Shown piece after piece: positions 1 to 6,895 of a stretch of DNA of 60,564 bases (position 1 is the first letter of the stretch; each line of letters opens with the position of its first letter). Below the pieces are notes generated by a model, which worked only from the letters and a program-made list of their open reading frames with translations, searched no databases and had not been told where the DNA came from. Made by a program: the position numbers and the translations under genes. Source of the stretch: Pirellulales bacterium (GTDB lineage: Bacteria; Planctomycetota; Planctomycetia; Pirellulales; Thermoguttaceae); assembly GCA_016928165.1 (NCBI GenBank), contig JAFGLH010000118.1:1-60564 (forward strand), given 5' to 3'.

Positions 1-90
1 ACTGGCTCATTTTTTCGCCCTTTCAAGGGCGAAAAATGTGCCTGTCCCCTTCACCGCCGAGGGGGACAGTCCCCTGTGAACGGTTACCAT
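1..90. repeat. Family C palindromic element, truncated by the window edge
   Basis: This is the right part of the element seen again at 57888-58031. It has a hairpin of TTTTCGCCCTT and AAGGGCGAAAA arms, then GTGCCTGTCCCC, and a right end reading CAGTCCCCTGTGAACGG then TTACC. The copy lacks the 35-nt nested palindrome present in the other one. The left end lies outside the window. The rest of the gap, to about 319, holds only degenerate GGTCGGTGG-like repeats and no gene that I can see. Confidence 0.8.
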
Positions 91-319
91 ACCGCCATCC
101 CAACATACTTTATCAGTTTTCAGAAGGCCGACTGCTTCCGCGGAGGGGGAGCGGGGGGTGCTAAGATTGGAAAATTCAAAAGTTGCTGACCAACTGGCGG
201 CAGTGGTCGGTGGCCGGTGGTCGGTAGTCAGAAATCGGCAATTTCTCGTTGGGGGGGCGGTTCACCTACAGCCTACGGCCTATCGCCATCAGTCTGAACG
301 CTGACAGCTTCTGCCATTG

Positions 320-2176
320 CTACTTGGCCTCGCGGCGGACGAACGCCTCCATGGCGTAATACTCGGGCAGGCCGATGCGGTTGTAGAGGTCGGCCGTGCG
401 ACGGTTGCGGTCCTCGGCCCGCTCCCAAAACTCGCGAGGATCGTCCGGGCCGGGAAACAACGCCGTATCCTTTTGCGATTGGTGGCGAAAGATGGCCGTT
501 CGCTTCCGCTCGATGTCGTCCGGGCTTAACGGCACGGCGATGTCGATCTGATGCAAGGGCCATTCCTGCCACGCCCCGCGATAGAGCAGCACTTCGGGCT
601 GTTCCATTTCCTCCAAGGCCCGATAAACCGCCTGGGCGCAAAGCCGATGGGTGCCGTGCGGGTCGGACAGGTCGCCAGCGACGTAAATCTGATCGGGCTT
701 GATCCGCTCGATCAATTCGCGGACGATCCGCACGTCGTCCTCGGCGATCGGCCGCTTGCTGATCGTGCCGGTCTGGTAGAAGGGCAAATCGAGGAAATGG
801 AGGTTTTCCTCCTTGCAGCCGCAGACGCCGGCGGCGATCTTGGCCTCGGTCCAACGGATGAGCGTTTTTATTCGCAGCACTTCGGGCCGGTCCGGGTCGC
901 CGGCCGTCTTCGCGTTCAGGGCCTCGGCGACGGCGGCCTCCAGATGGGGCGTCTTCTCGGCGTCGATCTCGAAGATGCGGTTCAGCTCGGTCATCATGTC
1001 GGCGATTCGCCGGGCGTCGTGGTCGAAGACGGCGATGTTGCCGCTGGTCATGTAGGCCACATGCACGTCGTGCCCGTCCTCGACCAGCCGGATCAACGTG
1101 CCGCCCATGCTGATTACGTCGTCGTCCGGGTGGGGGCTGAAACAGAGTATCCGTCGCGGCTCCTTGCCGCCCGGGTGATACTCGATCGTCTCGGACATCC
1201 AGCGGAAGACGCGATGGGCCAGCCGGGCCGAGGGGCCGTGGTGGCGGAGCAGTTGATGGAGATTGTGTTGGCGGAAGTCGTTGCCGTCGAGCTTCAGCAG
1301 GGCCTTTTCCGTTTTCGCGCACAGCCAGAGCACCGCCCGCTTGATAAGCTTGTCGGTCCATTCGACGTTGCCTAAGACCCAGGGCGTGGCCACGCCGGTC
1401 AGTTCGGCGGCCGAGGCGTCGTCGAGGATGAAGGAGGCGTTGGGATGTTCGCGGAGGAAGCTGGCCGGCACGCGGTCGGTCATCGGCTCCTCGACCGCCT
1501 CGCGGATAATATGGGCCTTGTGTTCGCCGAAGGCCAGCAGGATGATTTGCCGGGCCTCGAAAATCGTGGCGATGCCCATGGTCAGCGCCTGGGCGGGCAC
1601 GTTGTCTTCGTGGAAGAAGTCGCTGGCCGCGTCCTTCCGCGTGACCGGATCGAGCGTGACCAGGCGGGTGCGGCTGTTGCGGACCGAGAACGGTTCGTTG
1701 AAGGCGATGTGGCCGTCGCGTCCAATGCCCAGCAGCAGCACGTCGATGCCGCCCGCACGCCGAATTTGGTCCTCGTACCGCCGGCAGTGTTCCTCGACCT
1801 GATCGCCGGGCGTGTCGCCGTCGAGCAGATGGATGTTCTCCCGCGGCACGTTCACGTGGTCGAAGAACATCTCGAACATCCAACGGTGGTAGCTCTGCAA
1901 CCTGTCGGAACGCAGCCCGTAGTATTCGTCCAGGTTGAAGGTGACGACGCGGGAAAAATCCAAGCCCTCTTCGCGGTGCAAACGAATCAACTCGCGATAG
2001 ATGCCCACCGGAGTCGAGCCGGTGGGCAACCCCAGCACTGCGTCGTGGCCGAACGAATTGCGCTGGCGGATCGCGTCGGCGATGATCCGGGCGACGTGGC
2101 GGGATACGTCCTCGTTTTGCTCGAACCAGTAACAAGGAATTTGCGTGGCGGGAATCAGGTGGGCGGTGTGGTTCAT
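320..2176 (-). CDS. nagB: Glucosamine-6-phosphate deaminase fused to PIG-L/LmbE-type deacetylase domain
   Basis: The 618-residue protein joins two enzymes. Residues 1 to about 290 are a NagB domain with LPTGSTP (50-56), NLDEYYGL (81-88) and GIGRDGHIAFNEP (150-162), the last two carrying the family's catalytic Asp and His. NagB converts glucosamine-6-phosphate to fructose-6-phosphate and ammonia. From about residue 340 there is a PIG-L/LmbE zinc-deacetylase domain with SPHPDDD (347-353) and a later DPHGTH. A lone NagB is about 260 residues, so the second half is a true fusion; similar fusions are known in Bacteroidetes. The inference is coupled N-deacetylation and deamination of an amino sugar in the cytoplasm. 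The phosphohexomutase gene lies just upstream on the same strand, which fits amino-sugar metabolism. The start is the ATG at 2176. Confidence 0.9.
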   Translation of the reverse strand: MNHTAHLIPATQIPCYWFEQNEDVSRHVARIIADAIRQRNSFGHDAVLGLPTGSTPVGIYRELIRLHREEGLDFSRVVTFNLDEYYGLRSDRLQSYHRWMFEMFFDHVNVPRENIHLLDGDTPGDQVEEHCRRYEDQIRRAGGIDVLLLGIGRDGHIAFNEPFSVRNSRTRLVTLDPVTRKDAASDFFHEDNVPAQALTMGIATIFEARQIILLAFGEHKAHIIREAVEEPMTDRVPASFLREHPNASFILDDASAAELTGVATPWVLGNVEWTDKLIKRAVLWLCAKTEKALLKLDGNDFRQHNLHQLLRHHGPSARLAHRVFRWMSETIEYHPGGKEPRRILCFSPHPDDDVISMGGTLIRLVEDGHDVHVAYMTSGNIAVFDHDARRIADMMTELNRIFEIDAEKTPHLEAAVAEALNAKTAGDPDRPEVLRIKTLIRWTEAKIAAGVCGCKEENLHFLDLPFYQTGTISKRPIAEDDVRIVRELIERIKPDQIYVAGDLSDPHGTHRLCAQAVYRALEEMEQPEVLLYRGAWQEWPLHQIDIAVPLSPDDIERKRTAIFRHQSQKDTALFPGPDDPREFWERAEDRNRRTADLYNRIGLPEYYAMEAFVRREAK

Positions 2177-2307
2177 CGGTGCTTGGTATTCACATTTTTT
2201 CTTCGGTTGAATTTATCAAGCCTATCTGATTGCCTTGGCAAAGTCAATTAGCCCAATCGACGATGAAAAGCCGCGTCCTATAGCCGCGACAAATACGCGT
2301 TCAATGG

Positions 2308-2336
2308 ATAGGGTGGCAGTTTAACCGCCCCCCCAT
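2308..2336. repeat. Family B palindrome, degenerate copy
   Basis: GGGTGGCAGTTTAACCGCCCCCC is a decayed version of the ~30 bp dispersed palindrome (best copy at 30561-30593). It lies between nagB and the phosphohexomutase gene, next to a family D palindrome. Confidence 0.6.
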
Positions 2337-2342
2337 CTTTCA

Positions 2343-2362
2343 GCGCGACCAACAGTCGCGGC
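2343..2362. repeat. Family D short palindrome (GCGACC-AACA-GTCGC type)
   Basis: GCGCGACCAACAGTCGCGGC forms a short stem and ends one base before the stop codon of the phosphohexomutase gene. Related copies are at 23216, 28027, 28093 and 30673. It may act as a transcript 3'-end hairpin. Confidence 0.55.
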
Positions 2363-2363
2363 T

Positions 2364-3782
2364 TTATGAAATGAGTCCCGCGACCTCTTCGCACAACCGA
2401 GCGGCCTCCGCCTCGGTCGGGGCCTCGGCAATCGCCCGGACGATCGGCTCCGTGTTGCTGCCGCGGACCAGCAGCCAGCGGTCCGGCCAGTCGAGCCGCA
2501 GGCCGTCGAGCCGGTCGGCCGTCGCGTCGGCAAAGCGTTTTTCCAACGAATCAAACAGGGCCGGCAGTTTTTCCGTCGGAAAAGACATTTTCGTCTTTAC
2601 GATCTCGTAGCGCGGCAACTCGTCGGCCAGTTGGGCGACCGACGTCTCTCGGGCGGCCATTGCGCTGAGCAGCAGCGCCATGCCGACGAAGCTGTCGCGG
2701 ACGTAGCCGACTCGCGGGTCGATCGGTCCGCCATTGCCTTCGCCGCCGAAGACGGCCCCGCGTTCGATCATCGCGTCGGCCACGTTCGCCTCGCCGACGG
2801 CCGACCGGAAAAACGCAGCGCCGTGCCGGATGGCGATGTCTTGCGACATGCGGCTGCTGGCGCAATTGGCGACGATCGCGGGGACCGCCTCAATTTTTGC
2901 GGCGGGAGAAACATCGCCGTTCACGGCGGTTTTTTCGCCGCAAAAATGGGACCGTCCTCTTTGCCGCAACACATGCTCCACGCACATTGCCAGCGTATAT
3001 TCTTCGCCCAAGTATCGACCTGAGGCGTCGATCACCGCCAGGCGATCGGCGTCAGGGTCTTGGCAGAAGCCGATCTCCGCGTTGTGCTCGACGACGCTTT
3101 CCAGCACGCCGGCGAGGTTTTCGGCGGTCGGCTCGGCGGGATGCGCAAACCGGCCGTTGGGTTCCCCGCCGAGGACCGTCGCCCGACAGCCGAGTTCGCC
3201 GAGCAACCGCCTTCCCAGTATGCCTCCGGCCCCGTGGTTGCTGTCGAGCAATACGCGGAAACGGCGGCTTCGGATCCGTTCGACATCGACGGTATCCAAC
3301 ACCGCCCGGAGGTGCTCGCCGATCGTATCGTCGCAGGATGGGATGCCGTCAATAGAGTCGGCGTCACAGCCGGGCAAGCCGGCGGCGGCACAACTTCGGT
3401 ATCGTTCGAGGACTATTTGTCCCGGCCCGGCGGAAATGACTCGCCCTTGGTCCGAGAAGAGCTTCATGCCGTTGTAACGCGGCGGGTTGTGGCTGGCGGT
3501 GATTTGCACGGCCCCGGCCGCCTTGCGGCTTCGCACCAGTACGCCGACGGTCGGCGTGGCGGCGATGCCGGCGTCGATTGTATCTCGGCCGGCTACCCGC
3601 AGCGCGGCGTGTATTGTCCGGGCCAGCATTTCTCCGGAGGGGCGACTGTCGCGGGCGACGAGCACCTCGCCCGGCGGCGCCTCGGCGGCGAAGGCCGCCG
3701 CATAGCGCGCGGCCACTTCGGCAGTGAGCGTCTCGCCCACGATCCCCCGCAATCCGGAAACGGTGATAATCGGTTCGGTCAT
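2364..3782 (-). CDS. glmM: Phosphoglucosamine mutase / phosphomannomutase family, with an in-frame insertion
   Basis: This alpha-D-phosphohexomutase of 472 residues interconverts hexose-1- and hexose-6-phosphates. GlmM makes glucosamine-1-phosphate for UDP-GlcNAc and peptidoglycan or lipid A. The phosphoserine loop is TASHNP (95-100, Ser97), the Mg-binding loop is DPDADR (242-247) and the sugar-binding loop is GEGNGG (347-352). Residues about 275-299 (SHFCGEKTAVNGDV and flanks) have no counterpart in the family as I know it. They are encoded by a palindromic repeat (2886-2960), so the gene carries an in-frame insertion between helix VLRQ and strand AIVANC. The frame is kept and all active-site loops are intact, so the enzyme is probably functional. 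GlmM versus phosphomannomutase cannot be settled from motifs alone. Confidence 0.88.
   Translation of the reverse strand: MTEPIITVSGLRGIVGETLTAEVAARYAAAFAAEAPPGEVLVARDSRPSGEMLARTIHAALRVAGRDTIDAGIAATPTVGVLVRSRKAAGAVQITASHNPPRYNGMKLFSDQGRVISAGPGQIVLERYRSCAAAGLPGCDADSIDGIPSCDDTIGEHLRAVLDTVDVERIRSRRFRVLLDSNHGAGGILGRRLLGELGCRATVLGGEPNGRFAHPAEPTAENLAGVLESVVEHNAEIGFCQDPDADRLAVIDASGRYLGEEYTLAMCVEHVLRQRGRSHFCGEKTAVNGDVSPAAKIEAVPAIVANCASSRMSQDIAIRHGAAFFRSAVGEANVADAMIERGAVFGGEGNGGPIDPRVGYVRDSFVGMALLLSAMAARETSVAQLADELPRYEIVKTKMSFPTEKLPALFDSLEKRFADATADRLDGLRLDWPDRWLLVRGSNTEPIVRAIAEAPTEAEAARLCEEVAGLIS
2886..2960. repeat. Palindromic element inside the phosphohexomutase gene
   Basis: Perfect 12-bp arms ATTTTTGCGGCG (2893-2904) and CGCCGCAAAAAT (2936-2947) flank an inner palindrome CGCCGTTCACGGCG (2915-2928). 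The core CCGTTCACGG followed by GGGACCGTCC resembles the ends of the family C element at 57888-58031. About 72-75 nt were added without breaking the frame. Confidence 0.7.
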
Positions 3783-3827
3783 GTCTAATGCTTCCGCGGG
3801 ACGGGAACAGAGTACCCGACCTAGTAA

Positions 3828-4202
3828 TTAAAATTGTCCGGTCCTTAAAAGGACGAGCGTGCAGGCCTCTTGGGTGCCAACGCCGGCGTTTTCCAGCGCG
3901 TCGCGCAGGGCGGGGTTCTCGGCGCCGGGATTGAATATGACCCTTCGCGGCTTCAGTTTCAATAGTTCCTCTTGCATGCCGCTCGATCTGGCCGACGAGA
4001 CATAAAGCGTGACCGTGTCGATCTGGCCGGCGACTTCGGCGATGGATTTCACCACCGGGATGCCCTCGATTTCCTTGACGGCCGGATGGACCGGGACCGC
4101 CTCGTGTCCGCATTCGAGCAACATTCGCACGGCGCGGTTCGAGTAACGTTCCGGATTCGGGCTGGCGCCGACGACGACGACTCGTTGCAGCTTTTTAGAC
4201 AT
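3828..4202 (-). CDS. CoA-binding domain protein (YccU-like)
   Basis: The small Rossmann protein of 124 residues has the N-terminal nucleotide-binding loop VVVVGASPNPERYSNR and later PVHPAV and VIFNPGAENP. These are typical of the single-domain CoA-binding (succinyl-CoA ligase alpha-like) family. The family binds CoA or a related cofactor, but its physiological role is not established. The ATG at 4202 (MSKKLQ) is preferred; a start ten codons upstream is possible but adds non-family sequence. The gene is read in the same direction as the mutase (45 nt downstream) and the sulfatase (upstream), so it may be co-transcribed with them. Confidence 0.85.
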   Translation of the reverse strand: MSKKLQRVVVVGASPNPERYSNRAVRMLLECGHEAVPVHPAVKEIEGIPVVKSIAEVAGQIDTVTLYVSSARSSGMQEELLKLKPRRVIFNPGAENPALRDALENAGVGTQEACTLVLLRTGQF

Positions 4203-4248
4203 AAGCGTCCGCGCCGGGTTACAGGCCGGCATAAGTTGATTTCAATTT

Positions 4249-5772
4249 TTAGTGCGAGGGGTATTTCGGGCTGTGCAACATCTTCTTCCGTCGGATGCCC
4301 AACTTGCCGTCGACCACGAATGGCTCGCCCCGCTCCGAAAGGTGCTCGATCATCCGTCCCCGCCAAGTTTCAAGGAGTGTTTTATATTCATCCAGCGGGG
4401 CGAGATCGCGGGTCTCGCCGGGATCGTTTTCCAGGTCGAACAACTGTTCACGGCCGTCGTAGGCATGGTAAATGTACTTGATCCGCCCGTCGGTCAGGGC
4501 CGTCCAAACGTTCGTTTTGTCGTAACAGGTGGCATGTTCGAGGTCGATCCAGGGCCGCCAACCTTGACGGTTGCCGCGGATCAACTGCAACATGCTGCGG
4601 CCGTCGAACCATTCCGGATCGTACTCCGCGCCGGCCGCCTCCAGAAGCGTTGGCAGCACGTCGCGCAGCTCGACCGGCGCGTGGATAACCCGACCGCGCC
4701 GCGCGTCGAGCATTCCCTTCGGCCAGCGTATCAGCATCGGTATCCGCGCCGATGGTTCTAAGGCGTATGTTTTACGCCACAGGTAATGGTCGCCGAGCAT
4801 GTCGCCGTGGTCGGCGAAGAAGATAATGAAGGTGTTTTCCAGCCAGCCGCGTTTTTCCAGCGCCGCGAGAATCCGGCCGATCTGCTCGTCGACGAAGGAG
4901 ACGTTGCCGTAATATCCGCGGCGGGCGCCGCGGACTTTTTTGGGGCTAAGGTCGCCTTGCCACAGATCGGATTTGTGTGGTTTGCATCGTTGAGCGTGCC
5001 GCTCGGCCCAATCACCCACGACCGCCCCGGGCAATTCGACCCCTTCATAGCGGTCCCACCAGCGCTGCGGCGGGTCGTAGGGGCTGTGCGGCCGGGCGAA
5101 CGACACCTTCAGCAGAAACGGCAAATCGCCCTGGTATTGCTCGATGAACTTCACCGCCTCGTCGCCGGTCCAACGGGTAGGGTGGAGCCACTCGGGCAGG
5201 ACATAGGGCCGAGCGCGATGGTCGTTCCAGCCGATGCCCGTCGCGTCAGGGTCCATGTCCGGGGCCTCTAACTTGAACCAGCGACGATAATCGCTCTGGA
5301 AGCCGGGCGATTCGACCCGTCCCTCCTCGTCGAGGATCGTCTTGTGGTAGCCGTGGGTGTTGCGCTGCGGATGGAAGTGCATCTTGCCGATGCCTTGCGT
5401 ATAGTACCCGGCGTCGCGGATCATCCGCGGCAGTTCGCGTGGATAGCGCTCGGCCACCTGGTCGTAGCCGAGCATCCCGTGATGCCAGGGCGAGAGTCCG
5501 TTGAGTATCCCGGCCCGGGCGGGCGTGCAAGAGGGGGTTGAGGAATAGGCCGAGCGGAACTGCGCCCCCTCGGCGGCCAGTCGGTCGAGGTTCGGCGTGA
5601 TGATCGCCCGGTTGCCGTCCGCTCCCAGACAGTCGCCGCGGAATTGATCTGCCATCAGAAAAAGGATGTTTGGCCGTTTTGGTCTTTTCTCAATCCGGCC
5701 CTCGACAGCCGCTGCCAAGGACACGGACGAGAGCATAATGGCAAAAATTATAATTGCTGTAGTGTTTTTCAT
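4249..5772 (-). CDS. Secreted Cys-type (S1) sulfatase
   Basis: The 507-residue protein hydrolyses sulfate esters, probably of sulfated polysaccharides, in the periplasm or outside the cell. A signal peptide covers residues 1 to about 22 (hydrophobic IIIFAIMLSSVSLAAA). The N-terminal metal-binding segment is PNILFLMADQFRGD. The formylglycine signature is C-T-P-A-R beginning at Cys82, matching C-x-P-x-R. Other family features are GKMHFH, HSPYDPP and FFADHGDMLGDH. Planctomycetes are known for many such sulfatases, which need a formylglycine-generating enzyme that is not in this window. The substrate cannot be told from sequence. Confidence 0.93.
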   Translation of the reverse strand: MKNTTAIIIFAIMLSSVSLAAAVEGRIEKRPKRPNILFLMADQFRGDCLGADGNRAIITPNLDRLAAEGAQFRSAYSSTPSCTPARAGILNGLSPWHHGMLGYDQVAERYPRELPRMIRDAGYYTQGIGKMHFHPQRNTHGYHKTILDEEGRVESPGFQSDYRRWFKLEAPDMDPDATGIGWNDHRARPYVLPEWLHPTRWTGDEAVKFIEQYQGDLPFLLKVSFARPHSPYDPPQRWWDRYEGVELPGAVVGDWAERHAQRCKPHKSDLWQGDLSPKKVRGARRGYYGNVSFVDEQIGRILAALEKRGWLENTFIIFFADHGDMLGDHYLWRKTYALEPSARIPMLIRWPKGMLDARRGRVIHAPVELRDVLPTLLEAAGAEYDPEWFDGRSMLQLIRGNRQGWRPWIDLEHATCYDKTNVWTALTDGRIKYIYHAYDGREQLFDLENDPGETRDLAPLDEYKTLLETWRGRMIEHLSERGEPFVVDGKLGIRRKKMLHSPKYPSH

Positions 5773-5797
5773 CGTATACTTTTTAGGCTGAAAAGTT

Positions 5798-6661
5798 TTA
5801 TGCCAAATCCAACTCTTCGTTGCACTTCGTTATGGAATCGTGCACGCCAATGATCTTTTCGATTTCTGGGTGGACCGCCGCAACGCCCAGCGTGCCGAGC
5901 AGCCGACAGGTCGCGTATGCCGAACAGCGGGACTCGTATCCGGCAAGCCAAGAATCGAATTTCCTCTGTTCGTCCTCGTCGCGGGGCCACTTGACGGCAA
6001 GCCGCGGGGCGCGGCAGCGCCACGGCTTCGGCGTCAGCCGGGCGCGGAAACATTCCTGCGCCTTGCAGAGCCTGACGTAAAGCGGATCAGCCCCGACCGA
6101 GCGGAGCAATTCCAAGGTCGCCTCGGCCGAAGGGTCGAACAGATCGTGGGTCGCAAGGCAGCGCAACCCGGCCCGGGTGCGATACAACCGAAGACCCCAG
6201 TCGCGATGTTCGCCGATAAACGCCTCCAACCGCCGGGTCGCCTCTTGCGCGGCACGTTGTTCGGGAGACGGGACCGATTTGTTGAACAGTCTAACGAAAG
6301 AGTGCTTCAGCTTTTCTCCGACGGTGGGAGTGACAAAATCGAGGTCGATGAACATCGCCCGAGAGGTGTTCAAGACCAAGGCCCCGTATGAGTTTCGCGT
6401 CACGGCGGCCGTCAATCGACCGTCCGCGCCGTTGTGCCGCTCGATGACCTCTTCCCGCAGCGGCGTCGCGCCGTAACCGTAGCGATCGAGTCGTTCGCCG
6501 CCGATTATCCTCGTCAAGGCCCGCTTGGCGGCGGCCAGCGCGGACTCGCGGGCGTCCTCGCGGCTAACGTCCGACGACCGCCAGCAGGATGCCTCGTATT
6601 CTTTTCCTTTTCTATCCGTGTCCCTTGCCGTGGCTTTCGCCCAATGGGCCGGTATTTTCAT
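5798..6661 (-). CDS. Conserved unknown protein with D-x-D and YRTRAGLR motifs
   Basis: I cannot assign a function to this soluble protein of 287 residues. It opens with MKIPAHWAKA, then has a helical segment (ALAAAKRALTRII), RPLREE-like APLREEVIERH, MFIDLDFV (a D-x-D pair on a predicted strand), WGLRLYRTRAGLRCLATHD and a Cys/Arg-rich FRARLTPKPWRCR. The strand-borne D-x-D followed by YxTxxGxR is faintly reminiscent of archaeo-eukaryotic primase (AEP) catalytic motifs, but this is a guess. No signal peptide or membrane segment is visible. The ATG at 6661 has a good ribosome site (GGAGG, 7 nt spacing). It ends 25 nt before the sulfatase start on the same strand. Confidence 0.75.
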   Translation of the reverse strand: MKIPAHWAKATARDTDRKGKEYEASCWRSSDVSREDARESALAAAKRALTRIIGGERLDRYGYGATPLREEVIERHNGADGRLTAAVTRNSYGALVLNTSRAMFIDLDFVTPTVGEKLKHSFVRLFNKSVPSPEQRAAQEATRRLEAFIGEHRDWGLRLYRTRAGLRCLATHDLFDPSAEATLELLRSVGADPLYVRLCKAQECFRARLTPKPWRCRAPRLAVKWPRDEDEQRKFDSWLAGYESRCSAYATCRLLGTLGVAAVHPEIEKIIGVHDSITKCNEELDLA

Positions 6662-6789
6662 GGCCTTGCCTCCGAAAAGAAGAGCGTGGACTTTACAACC
6701 GATTTTATCATTCCGACGATATAATCACAATCCTTGAGGGTTTGACCGCCACGCGGCACGTCGTAAAATTGAACAGTCGATTGTTTATC

Positions 6790-6862
6790 GAACAGGAGGA
6801 AACGGAAGAAACGGAGCACGCCGGCAACGTCTTATCTCTGTTGCTTCCGTTTTCTCCTGTTC
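6790..6862. repeat. Long inverted repeat upstream of pyruvate dehydrogenase
   Basis: Arms GAACAGGAGGAAACGGAAG (6790-6808) and CTTCCGTTTTCTCCTGTTC (6844-6862) pair over 18 of 19 positions around a 35-nt loop. It lies 33 nt before the aceE start. It could be a mobile palindrome or a leader hairpin; no T-run follows on the plus strand. Confidence 0.65.
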
Positions 6863-6895
6863 AAAATAATCCTTAAAACACAACGGCCTATTACA

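Noticed and set aside
273-2135. 620-codon open frame antisense to the NagB/PIG-L gene
   Set aside because: Arg/Pro/Gly-rich shadow frame with no family motif; the overlapping frame has full NagB and PIG-L signatures.
2641-3477. Plus-strand frames over the phosphohexomutase gene
   Set aside because: Shadows of a gene with complete catalytic motifs on the minus strand.
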